Notes: a model not told the origin generated them from the letters alone. Positions 1 to 11,814 are shown, counted from the first letter of the stretch. The stretch: DNA of 64,000 nucleotides from Phymorhynchus buccinoides (GCA_017654935.2 CM065683.1:534204-598203); one strand, 5' to 3'. Numbers and translations are program-made.

Positions 1-780
1 ACTAGTGCCATTACTGTTCATAGCCCTATTGAAACGTGTTTTGAACCATTAAGTACCTATCAAGTGGTGGTGCTAATGAGTGCTAGGTATAGGCCGCTAG
101 GAAATTTAGCTGCCGTTCAGCGACATGAATTGTTGTTGTGGTTTGTTTTGGGGGTTTTTTTGGGGGAGGGGGTGGGGGGGGGGTGGGGGGGGGTGCGATT
201 CTCAGCACTGGTTTTTTATATTTTTTTAGTTGTATCCATTAACGATATTTTCATTTGTACTTTAAAATTTTATTGACAACACTTGCACTTCAGACACCTT
301 AGTTTTAGTTTGCAATGCACGTGTAGTCATAATGCTGGATACAATCATGTGTGTGAGTGCATGCATGCATGGGTGTGTGAGTGTGTGCGTGCATATGCGC
401 TTATTTATTCTTCCCTCTGTTTTATTATTTTTTAAGAAAGAGGGGGGCCCAAAAACCCACCCCCCCCAACCCACCCACCCCCACCCCCCCCGCCCCCCCC
501 CCCATCCTTCTGCTTTTTTGTTTCTATTTAAAAACATTTTTGTGTGTGTGTTCACACAAATACACCATCGTGTAGGCACTCTCATAATCCAGGAACACAT
601 GCATACTAAATCCCACACATCGTGTAAAACTGCAATATGCCTAAGTGTGCAAGCGTGCCATAAGGCTGAATAAAGCATAACAATACTACACAACAGAACT
701 AATGTGCTGTGCGCACGACTATAAATCAAACTGACTGAACATTTTACTTCAACATAAATTTCTCAACCAACCCACATCGC
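1..780. other. Non-genic sequence with G- and C-homopolymer tracts
   Basis: No gene is visible. A G-rich tract lies near 150-195 and a C-rich tract near 450-505; both are broken homopolymers whose exact length is unreliable. Short open frames here translate to low-complexity residues and lack any domain. Confidence 0.6.
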
Positions 781-1100
781 GCGCGCGCGCAGACGGCACA
801 CGCACACGCACTACACACACACACACACACACATAGTTCTCTCTCTCTCTTTCTCTTGTACACACACGCTGTTCTGTTTCTCTTTCATACACACGCGCAC
901 GCACCCACATACACACACAAAGCGGCGAGAGAGAGACTTTTTGCTCGCTCGAACGCACACACATATCAACGTGTCTCCCACCCCCCCCCCCCTCACCCAA
1001 CCGTCCTCGTCCGTACGCACCCACTACGGAGTGACACCACACAGATAAACACCGCTGCTCACGCACGCGCACGACACACACCACAAACACAGAGTCTGCA
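781..1100. repeat. Compound (CA)n/(CT)n/(CG)n microsatellite region
   Basis: Alternating CG, CA and CT dinucleotide runs (780-835 CG/CA, 838-857 CT, 858-925 CA-rich, 1010-1090 CA-rich) with a C homopolymer at about 980-992. Frames on either strand give only Thr/His- or Cys/Val-rich peptides and are not genes. Confidence 0.8.
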
Positions 1101-3140
1101 GCCACACAGGCCTACTTCGTCTACCTGATTCATAAACAAATCTACCAACACATAAGTGGTTTCAGAACCTATGCCATACTTAATACCACAACATTATCTG
1201 AGCTCTACTTAATTATGTTTGTTTGTTTGTTTGTCTATTTAATTGACTTTTATTTCGTTTTATTTTCTTCTTTACCCGAGACCAGGGATGCATAGGAGAC
1301 AAAATATTATTGAGCTGAGCCAGAACTATATATATAGGCACTACAGACGTAAGTCCCTAGTTCCGTTTCTTGACTAGCCAGTAGATCTGACCAAGTAAAA
1401 AACTGTTTCAAAGCATATAAAATCAACTCTGACACACTACAAAAAAAATAAGGCGAAAAACGTGAGTATTCTGTTAAATGTTTCAGTGACAAGAGCGGGT
1501 CCATACCTCAAAAACACCAACAAATCTTGATGATTATCAGACCAAGCATAGGCCTACAGGGAATCTCCGAATGTTTTATAGATCTAGATCTACTTGTTTT
1601 GCTTCCGATACATCTATTGTATTTTTAAAAAAAGAAACTTCGATATTCTTGTTGTTATTAACTCCGCGAAACTCCACAGAACAAATCTAGATCAAAATAA
1701 TGATATTTGTTTCAGTAAATAACGAATGAAAAAGCATTTACTGGCCGAGTCTGAGACTCTAATCACTGAAAAAGGCCTCCATCGAACGTCAGCCAAAATG
1801 GCAAGCTCTGAATGCGGTCTACCAATTTTTGCTTCAAACAGCGATTTCGCTTAAAATGGTGGTTAGTCATGCCGTACATCATTTAAAAGAGGAAAAAATG
1901 AACTTTAATGAAAATGAACATGTGCTCCTCAAGATGTATTCTTTCGAAATGAATCTTCGATTGGCTTTGAAACACATTGCTATGTTTCGAATCCCTGATC
2001 TTGCGGTCTTAATCGACCCCTATCTCTTTGATATGAACATCGACTAATAGCGGGGAAAAGCGTTAAGTTTCTGTTGGTGTAACGGATATTTCCATTGGTC
2101 CACAAGCGAAAACGCACTAAACCCGTTTGTCAAGAGAAGCCGTTTCTAGTACGGGCATAGCGAGCGTCAAAACTTTGGTCATGCCGTGATTGTTTTATCG
2201 TCACCTCCGTCTCCTGTCATCGCTAATTGTTCAAAGTAACCAACATTCTTCCACACAGAATCCCCATCGACGTAAGCAACAAAGATTGTTTTATTTATCG
2301 ACAAGCGTTTCTTTGGCATGTATGGAGTACTCAGTAAGAAATGAGAAGTTGAAAAGTAGTGAAATTTGTAGCAGTCGGACAGTGTTTTACAGCGTCATTA
2401 GAGACGTGGCCCTACCTAATTATACACTACGGTATAGTATACTATTATAGTATAGTGTGCATGTCTGCCCGTCATATCATCATACAGACCTGTTTACCCT
2501 TCCGGTTTTGCAGGAATTATCCCGGGAATTTGCAAAAAAATGATGGGTAAAATAGTAAATTCCGGGTGAACGCTGAAAAATCCGGGATTTCGAAAAACAG
2601 TCTATTATTTGTTTCCGTTCGTATGAAAAGACACAAGGGTTGACCGAAATGTGTACCTAACACACTACGGAACAGAAAAGGGGTTGTGATTGACGTCACA
2701 TGCATTAAATGCTGCATTTTTCATTGTTAAAGGGTGAAAATGTTTTTATTTTGGTTCGACTATTTCGGGGCGGACAAAGCAGCCAGGCTTTTACTGTCAC
2801 AATTCGAAGAGCTTTCAGGCAGTTTTTTAATGGTAGAGATGTAATAGGGCTGAAATGAGTCAATTTAGAATTATAGTTATCACTGGAAATACGATGATGT
2901 GAGAATTGAACTTTTCAACGGAAAAATGAAGTGAAAATGACGCGATGGCGCGAGTTGCAAACGTGGCATCCGCGATCCGCGGCTGAGTGAATTTTCTCTG
3001 TCCGATCGTGGACATTTCAGGTATTTGCTTTTTCCAGCTTGTTTATACTGAAATTGACTAAGAATGAGTGACTGGATGGTAACTTAAAAAAGCTTTTCGT
3101 GGCAACATGAGCCAAGAAATCATGACAATATTGAAAACGA
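1101..3140. other. Mostly single-copy sequence without a supportable gene
   Basis: About 2 kb of ordinary-complexity DNA. The longest tidy frame, 1829-2047 on the plus strand (72 codons), has no recognisable domain and no splice or promoter support, so I do not call it. Around 2505-2600 the sequence carries repeated CCGGGA-type words, suggestive of an old dispersed repeat, but no terminal repeats could be paired. Confidence 0.5.
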
Positions 3141-3159
3141 CGCGATGTTCGCGAGTAAA

Positions 3160-3221
3160 GAGAAGAAGAAGAAGGCTGCTAAGGAGAAGAAGAAGAAGAA
3201 GAAGATCCTCTCTACTCTCTT

Positions 3222-3255
<34 letters not shown>

Positions 3256-3259
3256 TCCT

Positions 3260-3316
<57 letters not shown>

Positions 3317-3342
3317 GTATATCTCTCTCTCTCTCTCTCTGT
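3160..3342. repeat. (GAA)n followed by (CT)n microsatellite
   Basis: A purine run of AAG/GAA triplets (about 3160-3205) switches to a 130-base CT run with few interruptions. The purine-to-pyrimidine switch on one strand could form hairpin or triplex structures, but nothing else marks it as functional. Confidence 0.85.
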
Positions 3343-3646
3343 AGAATGGATTTGTTCTATTTTGTCATGTATGTGCTACATTACGATTGATGTATTTTAA
3401 GAGTAGTGTGTAAGTGGCTTAAGCTTGATTGTATTAGGTATTGCCTTCAAATTTAAAATGTGTACATGTTACGAGTATGTAAAATAGATTAGTCTTGTTT
3501 TAGTGGTGAGTTAAGTTTTACTTATATATGTGCATGTTAAAGATGAGAACTAGAAAGAGGTTTAGGCTTGATTTTGTTATCTAGTAGTATTTACTTTTTT
3601 ATATGTGTATCCGCATGCAGCATATGACTAGGATGCTTGTTGTTAA

Positions 3647-4146
3647 NNNNNNNNNNNNNNNNNNNNNNNNNNNNNNNNNNNNNNNNNNNNNNNNNNNNNN
3701 NNNNNNNNNNNNNNNNNNNNNNNNNNNNNNNNNNNNNNNNNNNNNNNNNNNNNNNNNNNNNNNNNNNNNNNNNNNNNNNNNNNNNNNNNNNNNNNNNNNN
3801 NNNNNNNNNNNNNNNNNNNNNNNNNNNNNNNNNNNNNNNNNNNNNNNNNNNNNNNNNNNNNNNNNNNNNNNNNNNNNNNNNNNNNNNNNNNNNNNNNNNN
3901 NNNNNNNNNNNNNNNNNNNNNNNNNNNNNNNNNNNNNNNNNNNNNNNNNNNNNNNNNNNNNNNNNNNNNNNNNNNNNNNNNNNNNNNNNNNNNNNNNNNN
4001 NNNNNNNNNNNNNNNNNNNNNNNNNNNNNNNNNNNNNNNNNNNNNNNNNNNNNNNNNNNNNNNNNNNNNNNNNNNNNNNNNNNNNNNNNNNNNNNNNNNN
4101 NNNNNNNNNNNNNNNNNNNNNNNNNNNNNNNNNNNNNNNNNNNNNN
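3647..4146. other. Scaffold gap (500 N)
   Basis: Exactly 500 N, the same size as the second gap in this window, so the length is a placeholder and not a measurement. Sequence on the two sides belongs to different contigs. Confidence 0.97.
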
Positions 4147-4740
4147 CTAGCCAAGAATTACTATTTAAACTTCGAAGGTAATTTTTATTTTAAATACTTA
4201 CAACGAAGGGCAGATATCTCGGAGAAGTAGGTCTAAAAGTGAGGGAGTTCTATCATGGGGAGGGCTTATAAGGAGGTTCCACCTGTTTTATAAACTTACA
4301 AACAGAAAGTCACATAGTCCACAGCTGTTTATTATCATTCATCATTCTCGAGAGCTCACAGCTCTAGCATATGGAAGATATTATAAAAAGTGTTTATTAT
4401 TGTAAAAAATTAAAACCATAAAAACCCAACACATCCCAGGTCTAATAATGCAACATCATGTCCCCAAAAAACGCAAAAACACCACACACACACACACACG
4501 CACGCACGCATGCACAACACACACACCCACACAGTCACGTACGCCGCGCACCCACATATAAAACTTAGAACACATTGGACCATGTTACAACACACACACA
4601 CCACAGACCCACACACACACCACATAACACATGCATGCACATTTATAATCTGCGAACAAAGCGCGCACACACACCACATACCAGTTTTAGAATATGAGAC
4701 ATACATTGTGATCATTACATTAACTTCATCTTTTTAATGT
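4147..4740. other. Non-genic sequence with CA-rich microsatellite
   Basis: No gene. 4480-4680 is an imperfect (CA)n/ACACCACA region. The frames across it are Thr/His- or Cys/Val-rich and have no coding features. Confidence 0.6.
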
Positions 4741-5005
4741 TGGCTAAATGTCCCCCCTGCAAATGTTGGCTAAATGTCCGTGTCGGTTAAAGTGTCCGTT
4801 GGCCTACGTGTCCGTTGATTAAGTGTCCGTGGCTAAAGAGTCCATTGGCTAAATGTCCGTGGCCTAAGTGTCCATTGGCTAAGTGTTCGTTGGCTCAATG
4901 TCCGTTGCTAAGTGTCCGTTGGCTAAGTGTTCGTTGCTAAATGTCCGTTGGCTAAGATGTCCGTCGGCTAAGTGTCCGTGGCCTAAGTGTTCTGTTGCTA
5001 AGGTA
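4741..5005. repeat. 17-18 bp minisatellite (TTGGCTAAGTGTCCG-type units)
   Basis: About fifteen imperfect units of the form GTCCGTTGGCTAAGT follow each other. Both strands stay partly open, which explains the short Leu/Ala/His-rich frames. No splice site or promoter is associated. Confidence 0.85.
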
Positions 5006-5280
5006 CGGATTACCTGTGTGCACAGTAACAACATAAAAAAACATAAAAAAAAAAAAACCCAAGAACAGGAACTAAACATCTACGAAATGGTGATTATGCA
5101 CTGTTTCTGAGGAACAGATTGATGAAGAGCCAGGGCAAAACCAACTCCAAGTCTCAGCAGCAAAAACTAAATGCGAGTTACTATTCTTCAGGGAAAGTGG
5201 TTAAACTAAGTGCCAATTATTGTGCGGTGTAAATAGGCAAGTCGGAAACACCACCACTGACATGCACCTACACACAAAAA

Positions 5281-5282
<2 letters not shown>

Positions 5283-5319
<37 letters not shown>

Positions 5320-5417
5320 ACACACACACACACACCACACACACACACACATACACACACACACACACATACACACATACACACACACACACACACAACA
5401 CACACACACACATACAC

Positions 5418-5448
<31 letters not shown>

Positions 5449-5451
5449 ACA

Positions 5452-5502
<51 letters not shown>

Positions 5503-5512
5503 CACACACACA
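5283..5512. repeat. (CA)n microsatellite
   Basis: About 230 bases of nearly uninterrupted CA, with CACATACA and CACCACA interruptions, immediately beyond the last exon copy of the minus-strand gene. All six frames are open only because of the dinucleotide repeat. Confidence 0.95.
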
Positions 5513-5518
5513 ACTGAC

Positions 5519-5590
5519 CATGTTGGTGGCCACGGCTGATTCTGTTTTGTTCTTGGGTCTTCTTCATCCTCTGTCTCTTGTCCATGAAGG
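5519..5590 (-). CDS. Candidate exon K of the minus-strand coiled-coil gene
   Basis: On the minus strand a good acceptor (TGTGTTTCAG) is followed by 72 bases that begin CCTTCATGGACAAG. The two leading bases complete the codon left open by exon F (11725-11800), giving Ala-Phe-Met-Asp-Lys across the junction. Continuing in that frame gives a basic, Lys/Arg/Gln-rich segment without a stop. Most of the roughly 20 downstream-of-acceptor copies between 5.6 and 7.1 kb carry one extra G (AAGGAGACAG), which would shift to an acidic frame, so the true frame is uncertain. A possible donor (ATG|GTCAGT) is weak. Function unknown; the context is the 3' part of an unidentified helical protein gene. Confidence 0.45.
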
Positions 5591-7110
5591 CTGAAACACA
5601 AGCACCATCATCATAATCCTCATCATTGTCTTCATCCTCTGTCCACCTTGTCATGAAGGCTGAAACACATCATCACATCATATCATCATTCATCATTTCT
5701 TCATCCTCTGTCTCCTTGTCCATGAAGCTGAAACACATCATCACCATCATCATCATCATCATCATTGTCTCATCCTCTGATCTCCTTGTCCATGAAGGCT
5801 GAAACACATCATCATCATGTCTTATCATCATCACCCTTGTCTTGGTCAGTGTCTTCATCCTAGGTCTCCTTGTCCATGAAGGGCTGAAACACATCATCAT
5901 CATTGTCTTCTAATCATCATCCTTGTCATTATCATCATCAATCATCATTGTCTTCATTCTCTGTCTCCTTGTCCATGAAGGCTGAAACACATCATCACCA
6001 TCAGTCTTCATCCTCTGTCTCCTTGGCCAATGGAAGGCTGAAAACACATCATCACCATTCATCATCATCATTTCTTTATCATCATCATCATCATCATCAT
6101 TGTCTTCATCTCTGTTCCTTGCCATGAAGGCTGAAAACACATCATCACCATTGTCATTAATCTCTCATCACTCATCATTTCTTCATCCTCTCGTCTCCTT
6201 GTCCTGAAGCTGAAACACATCATCACCATTGTCTTCATCATCTCACATTGTCTCATCCTTGTCTCCTCTGGTCCATGAAAGGTCTGCCAACACATCATCA
6301 CCATTGTCTTCATCATCATAACCATTGTCTTCATCCCTCTGTCTCCTGTCCATGAAGGCGAAACACATCATTCACCATCACATCATCATCATCATATTGT
6401 CTTCATCCTCTGTCTCTTGTCCATGAAGGCTGAAACACATCATCATCATATCATCATCATTGTTCTTCATATCGTCTCTTGTCCATGAAGGCTGAAAACA
6501 CATCATCACCATCATCATCATCATCATCATTGTCTTCATCCTCTGTCACCTTGTCCATGAAGGCTGGGAAACAATCATATATCATCATCATGCATCATTG
6601 TCTTCATCTCTGTCTCCTGTCATGAAGATGAAACAACATCATCACCATTGTCCTCATCATCATCATCATCATCATTGTTCTTCATCCTCTGTCTCCTTGT
6701 CCATGAAGGCTGAAACACATCATCACCATTGTCATTATCATCATCATCATCATCATCATGTCGTCCTGTGTCTCCTGGTCCAATGAAGGCTGAAAAACAC
6801 ATCATCACCATTGTATTCATCATCATCACATCATCATCATTGTCTTCATCCTCTGTACATTGTCCATGAAGGTTGAAAACCATCATCACCATTGTCATTA
6901 TCATCTCATCACATCATCATGTCTTCATCTCTGCTCCTTGTCCATATGAAGCTGAAACAAAATCATCCCCATGTATCATCATCATCACATCATCATCATT
7001 GTCTTCATACTCTGTCTCCTTGTCCATGAAGGCTGAAACAAATCATCACCATCATCATCATAATGTATTCATCCATCATCATCATTCACCATGCATCATT
7101 GTCTTATCAG
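5591..7110 (-). repeat. Exon-K edge array: acceptor plus about 33 exon bases plus (ATC)n, about 20 units
   Basis: Units of roughly 70-85 bp repeat the acceptor TGTTTCAG, the first 30-odd bases of exon K (CCTTCATGGACAAGGAGACA...) and an ATC-triplet spacer. Unit borders are noisy, with many single-base indels (for example GAAGCTG and GGAAGGCTG variants), as expected from an unpolished consensus near a contig end. On the plus strand the array reads as His/Ser-rich frames, which are not genes. Confidence 0.85.
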
Positions 7111-7375
7111 CATCATCATTATTATTATTGTCATCATCATCAGGAGTATCATTCGTCATCATCATCATCATCATCGCCTCAAGCATCTCAGGCTATTTAT
7201 TGCTCATTTTAGAGTGGTCAGATCCTATCTGTCACAACCGAAAGTCACTGTCTCCTGCGGGTGGCAACAACTCCCCAAAAAAAAAAAAGGCCCTTTTTGC
7301 CTTAAAAAAACAAAAACAAAAAAAAAGAAAAAAACAAAAAACAAAAAAAAAAACAAAAAAAAAACTTTCATGCAG
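7110..7375. repeat. (ATC)n end and A-rich tract
   Basis: The ATC repeat fades near 7190, followed by a short ordinary stretch and an A-rich tract at about 7275-7365 (runs of A broken by C, G or CC). The tract is poor sequence and is not a coding region, although a Lys-rich frame runs through it. Confidence 0.6.
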
Positions 7376-8340
7376 GTGTCCAGGGCATTTGTCATAGACC
7401 CATTACTGTTTACACCCTTTACACCAACCACTGTCCTATGTCATGAAAATCACGACTTAGAATTGAGAAATTTGCTGGAGAGACACAGAAATCCAGGACA
7501 GGTTCTCCTCCCCAGACTTCCCTTCATTCTCTCAAAAGAAACGTCATGTATGTTCTGACATAAAGACTGGATGAGTTTCACAGTGCAAACAAGTTAAACT
7601 CAATTGACGACAAAAAACAGAAGCTCTTTGATCTGCTGACTCTCTCACGATCCAAAACAGGAATAAGGAACTCTGGTCCTAAGCACTAGCTCCCGTCAGA
7701 CATTCAGCATCTGTCAAAATATCTTGGAGTTCACATTGATGTTGAAAACTCTTTCAAGGATGTGCATAAATCGTGATCTCTGGCTTACTTCCAACTGTCA
7801 TTGAGCAGGATTGCTGCAGTAAGTTTCATCTTCACACAAGCTATTAGTACAGACACCTCGTTCGCTCTCGGTTCTTTGTCTAGACTAGACTATTGAACAG
7901 TGTCTCCTCTGGTTCCTTGTCCTCATTATTTCCGGTTGGCCTCCAAAGTCAAAGCAATGCTGCTAGGCTTGTTCTCGGAGAGAAAGCGTGATCACATTAC
8001 ACCCTCTCAGACAGTTACACTGCTTCTCCGTTTCAGCACGTATAGAATCTAAGATGGCTACTAGCATTCAAATTCCACAAGGATTCTCTTCCCCTCTATT
8101 TGGCAGAAAAGCTCTCTCAATATTCACCCTCACGATCTCTTTGTGTCTAGTAGTCAAAACCTTCTCAAACTTCCCTAACTACAGTCTAAGAGCAAGCTTG
8201 AAATAGATCTTTTCGTTTCAGTGCGCTAAAATCTATGGAAACAGTTTGCTGTCATTCCGGTCAGTCTCCTCACTTTCAAAAGGAACCTCGAAACCTATCT
8301 GTTCCAAAAGTCTTACAGTGCCCCCCTTGATGAGTAATGT
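7376..8340 (+). mobile_element. Degenerate non-LTR retrotransposon fragment (CR1-like reverse transcriptase, C-terminal half)
   Basis: The plus strand resembles the back half of a CR1-type reverse transcriptase, broken by many frameshifts. Near 7400-7430 the words DPLLFT and TPTT match the conserved B box (QGSVLGPLLFTLYTTPL in intact copies). About 8270-8320 reads RNLETYLFQKSY, a common C-terminal motif of these proteins (FKR.LKTYLF). The catalytic YADD box is not readable. It is an old, dead copy; a related, better-preserved fragment lies at 14811-15733 on the opposite strand. Confidence 0.6.
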
Positions 8341-8379
8341 ACCCCGTTAACTCTATGCTTGCATGAGGGTCGACTGGAC

Positions 8380-8900
8380 ATGATATATGTGTGCTTGTTC
8401 GTGCCACTTCGTTGTTGCGCGCACGCATTTGTATGAGTGTGCACACTCATTCCGTCAGTTTTCTAACTGTGTGTGTGTGTCGATGTGCAAGCAAGCGCAC
8501 ACGAGCGTGTGGGTGTGTTGTGTCGCCCCGGCTGATGTGTGTGTGTGTGGTGTGTGTGTGTGCCATGTAGCTATGCTGTGTGTGATCAGATGCGATGTGA
8601 GTGTGTGTGTGTGAGTTGAGTGTATGAGGTGCGTTTCCCCAAATTAAAGATCTTGTGTCTACTGTTCTGTCTCTGTCCCTTCCATGTTCACTGATCTGTA
8701 TGTATTACACTCTCTCCTCCATCTCTCTAGTTTCGATCTCTCTGGCTCCCTCTTTCTCTCTCTCTCTGAGTTATAGATTCAAAATTAATTATATTGTCTA
8801 TGTATATATTTTGACGAGTTATCAGAGGGTGGGGTTGGCGGAGAGGGTAAGAGGGGGAGGGGGGGGAGGGTGGGGGTGGAGAGAGAAAAGCTTATGTGTG
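8380..8900. repeat. GT-rich and CT-rich simple sequence
   Basis: 8385-8625 is an imperfect GTGT/GCGC tract, 8690-8770 is TCTC-rich, and 8822-8885 is a G-rich GGGGGAGGG-type tract. No gene is supported. The G-rich tract has several runs of four or more G and could form a G-quadruplex on the plus strand. Confidence 0.6.
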
Positions 8901-8994
8901 TGTCCAATGAGCTTTTGGTTTTGTTTCCCTGTGTATTGGTGTTTTGTGATTTCTGATGTATTCTTTATTGTCGATTGCATGCCATGTATATATA

Positions 8995-10276
8995 CTGTTC
9001 AAAAAAAGAAACGCATACTTTTTGAAAATAAAAGCTTCATTCCAAATGTCAATTAACATTCGCAAAAAATCGAGAGCAAACATTTCACAACAGAATTTGT
9101 TTTGTAACAAAGGTAAACGATTCCAGATTCATTTCCAGTGTGTGAACAGTTCACATTGCCGATACACCCCGTTCCAGGCAGCGAGGACTCAGTAAGGGGT
9201 ATGTCCACCACAAGTGCAGCAACAACGACGCGGCACCTGGCTGGCATGGAGCAGATCACACTGCGGATCACGTCTGCTGGCATGGTGTCCCACTCCTCAT
9301 GGAGGGCAGTGAACAGCTCGTTGACGTTGGCAGGGGCGTGCACTCGCGCCCGGACTCGTCTGTTCAGCTCATCCCATAAAAATGATGTGCTCAATGGGAT
9401 TGAGATCTGGCGACATTGAGGACCAATGAAGAACGTTAATGTTGTTGTTGGCGAGGGTTTTGCATTGTCAGTCGCGCAGTGTGAGGCTTGGCGACTGTCC
9501 TGTTGGAAGATCAAGCGAGACTCGGCCATATTTTTTTTTAATTAAAGAGGCAGGATGTGAGGCTGGAGAATTTCAGCCCCCCAAAACCCCCCCCCCACAT
9601 ACCGCTGGGCGTTCAGCGCGCCTCGGACTCGCACCAGAGGACTTCTGCCAGCATAGTGGATGGCCCCCCACACCATGACGCCTCCACCACCATGGGCAGG
9701 TGCCTCATCCACACAGCCCTTGGCAAAACGCTCCCCACGTCTATGGTACACCCTCCTCCTTCTGTCATGGTAATGGAGCAGGAAGTGGGACTCATCTGAA
9801 AACCGGACCCTGTTCCAGTTGTTCCTGACGGTCCAAGGACGATGGTGGGTGGCCCACTGACGCCTGTTCCAACAATGGCGCTGTGTGAGGACAGGTCCTC
9901 TGACAGATCTGCGAGCTGCGAGCCCTGTAGCATGCAGGCGATTCCGAATGGTCTGGCCAGTGATTCTGCGACCTCCGGGTAATTGCTGGGCAGTTGTTGA
10001 GGCTGACTGAAAGCGATTCCGAAGGTGGCTGACCTGGATGAAGCGATCTTGCACTGGAGTAGTCCATAAAGGTCTTCCAGAGCGTGGGCAGTCTGCCGTG
10101 GAGCCGGTGTTTCGATGACGACTCAGAAGCCTGCTATGGGTGCTCCGGCTCACGTTGAAGTGTCTGGCGACTTTAGGTTGACTTTGCCCAGCTTGCAAAC
10201 GCCCCAGTGCGTTATCAGGTTCTGGCTGACTGAGACGCAGCATCTTTGCAGTTAAAATTGACGCACAAGTTTTCAT
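8995..10276 (-). mobile_element. Tc1/mariner-type DNA transposon, inactivated
   Basis: Minus-strand transposase remnant of the Tc1 family, which cuts and pastes its own element at TA sites. The frame 10276-9542 holds the N-terminal helix-turn-helix (GRLQAGQSQPKVARHFNVSR), then the first catalytic Asp in RFSDESHF and the downstream GGGVMVWG motif. A frameshift follows, with a C-rich homopolymer at about 9588. The next frame (9529-9053) has FQQD for the second Asp, and the third acidic residue is readable in another frame as PDLNPIEH near 9400, then WDELNRRVRARV. The left end near 8997 starts TGTTCAAAAAAAGAAACGC, a typical terminal repeat; no matching inverted copy is seen after 10276, so the other end is lost or diverged. 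With at least two frameshifts it cannot be active. Confidence 0.85.
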
Positions 10277-10482
10277 CAGAATGACCCAGTGTGTGCATGG
10301 TTTGTTTGCCTTTGTGTGAGATGTAATTCACCAAGGTGTGCATGAATTTGCTTCAACCAGTCGCAAAACAGGACCAAAAAACGAAAAAGAATTCAACTCG
10401 TCATTTTGTGCACGTGCAATCCGACAGGCACTAAAAGCGTGAGCGCACGTGAAGCACAGAAGCAAACAGACATTTTGTACTA
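10277..10482. other. Flank of the Tc1-type element, no gene
   Basis: About 200 bases of ordinary sequence, possibly the untranslated 5' part of the Tc1-type copy. No feature is recognised. Confidence 0.5.
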
Positions 10483-11048
10483 CAGACAAACCCCTATTTT
10501 ATGACCGTCTGTTAAGCAACCACCTCTCAATTTGAGGCCGGATTTGTTTGCACGGATGCATCTTACTATGTAAACGACCTCTCTTAAACGACTTCCTCTA
10601 ATACGCGACTTACGACCGCCATTTTGTTTGTTTTTACGACCGTTGCTGTCGTCTGAATAGAATTCAAGCAAAGGGAAACAACCACGGTTAAGGGCCTACA
10701 AGCGGAGTCGCTTCCCTTGTTGTAGAAAAAGATGTTGGAGAGCGTAGGAAAAGCACGAAAACCACTGACTTTGAAAAAGAAAACCACTGACTTTGGACGA
10801 GAGTTGAGGTGATTAACAGAAGTAGGCGAAGTGAAACTGTAAGACATCGATTGCACAATCCTATGGAGTTAGAAAGACCCAAAACCAGTTTTAATACGTC
10901 ATTGTATGTGTTCATGAAGAGGAGAGCATGAACTGTGCTGAACTTTTTCTTTGTACGGCTGCCAGTAAAAACCTCAGTCATACGACCCATCCAATTTACC
11001 ACCGATTTTTCTGGAAATTTTGGAAGTCTTAGAATAGAGGTTTGTCTG
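10483..11048. mobile_element. Nonautonomous pogo/Tigger-like DNA transposon with TA target duplication
   Basis: The element begins CAGACAAACCCCTATTTTA at 10483 and ends TAGAATAGAGGTTTGTCTG at 11048, an inverted terminal repeat of about 18 bases with two mismatches. Both ends are flanked by TA (10481-10482 and 11049-11050), the expected target duplication for Tc1/mariner/pogo elements. The inner words (TAAGCAACCACCTCT, TAAACGACCTCTCTTAAACGAC) resemble the subterminal repeats of Tigger elements. No transposase frame exists inside the 566 bases, so it would need a transposase supplied elsewhere. Confidence 0.8.
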
Positions 11049-11079
11049 TAGTTGGTTTACATCCTACTAACCGTATTGG

Positions 11080-11235
11080 CATCAGCAGTGAAGCAATACA
11101 AGAAAGGTGAACAGTATAATATCGCAATGTTTATCTATTGATTGTAATGTGTTGTTGTAAGGCGCTTTGAGCTGTAATTATCAGGATATTGCGCCATATA
11201 AATATTCATTCATTATTATTATTATTATTAATAAG
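11080..11235 (+). mobile_element. LINE or LINE-derived SINE 3' end with (ATT)n tail
   Basis: The segment contains AGGCGCTTTGAGC and GGATATTGCGCCATATAAAT followed by an (ATT)n microsatellite. This GCGCTT...TATATAA...(ATT)n layout is a common 3' end of CR1-like LINEs and of SINEs that borrow their tails. No coding part is attached, so it is either a strongly 5'-truncated insertion or a SINE. Confidence 0.55.
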
Positions 11236-11239
11236 ATGA

Positions 11240-11536
11240 ACAATATTCAAACTACAAAGTGAACAATATCCAAACAACAAAGTGAACAATATTCAAACAA
11301 CAAAGTGAACAATATCCAAACAACAAAGTGAACAATATCCAAACAACAAAGTGAACAATATTCAAACAACAAAGTGAACAATATCCAAACAACAAAGTGA
11401 ACAATATTCAAACAACAAAGTGAACAATATCCAAACAACAAAGTGAACAATATCCAAACAACAAAGTGAACAATATCCAAACAACAAAGTGAACAATATC
11501 CAAACAACAACAAAGTGAACAATATCCAAACAACAA
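11240..11536. repeat. 23-bp minisatellite (AACAATATCCAAACAACAAAGTG)n
   Basis: About 13 near-identical units; the only frequent variant is AATATTC versus AATATCC. Because 23 is not a multiple of 3, each frame cycles through the same peptide after three units, producing a Cys/Leu-rich minus-strand frame that is not a gene. Confidence 0.93.
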
Positions 11537-11700
11537 CATAATCCATGTCATCATGGCCTTTCTTGAACAGTATCTATCAACGCATACAATGGTTCCTGAA
11601 TTCACGAACAGAGAGATGCTAATACCCACCATAATCCATGTCATCATGGCCTTTCTTGAACTGTATCTATCAACGCATAATGTTTCCTGAATTCACGGAT
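11537..11700 (-). repeat. Two partial donor-side copies of exon F
   Basis: On the minus strand, segments near 11537-11640 and 11630-11700 repeat the end of exon F (TTCAAGAAAGGC.ATGATGACATG) together with the donor TATG|GTGGGT, followed by intron sequence with GATAGAGA. They are tandem duplicates of the exon's 3' edge and lack its 5' half. Confidence 0.6.
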
Positions 11701-11724
11701 AGAGAGAGAAATGTAAACACCCAC

Positions 11725-11800
11725 CATAGTACATGTCATCATAGCCTTTCTTGAATTGTGACAAAAACTCGATCTCCTGTTTGGCATCAGAGAGCGAATC
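11725..11800 (-). CDS. Candidate exon F of the minus-strand coiled-coil gene
   Basis: Acceptor ATTGTTTCAG precedes GATTCGCTCTCTG and donor TATG|GTGGGT closes the 76-base exon. It starts in phase 0, matching the phase-0 end of exon G (21109-21190), and leaves one base, matching the two leading bases of exon K. The translation begins DSLSDAKQEIEFLSQF and continues KKGYDDMYY, a helical segment that ends in a Lys-Gly-Tyr-Asp-Asp turn. Splice sites, phase and amino-acid character all favour a real exon. The protein is not identified. Confidence 0.65.
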
Positions 11801-11814
11801 CTGAAACAATATAA

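Noticed and set aside
781..1105. Cys/Val-rich frames over CA runs (also at 4410-4715, 5201-5654 and 46794-47180)
   Set aside because: Dinucleotide microsatellites open in all frames.
1829..2047. 72-codon frame with a normal amino-acid mix
   Set aside because: No domain, no splice or promoter support; length is within chance for AT-rich DNA.
5903..7190. His-rich plus-strand frames
   Set aside because: Translation of ATC triplets; many indels. The minus strand holds the exon-edge copies that explain the array.
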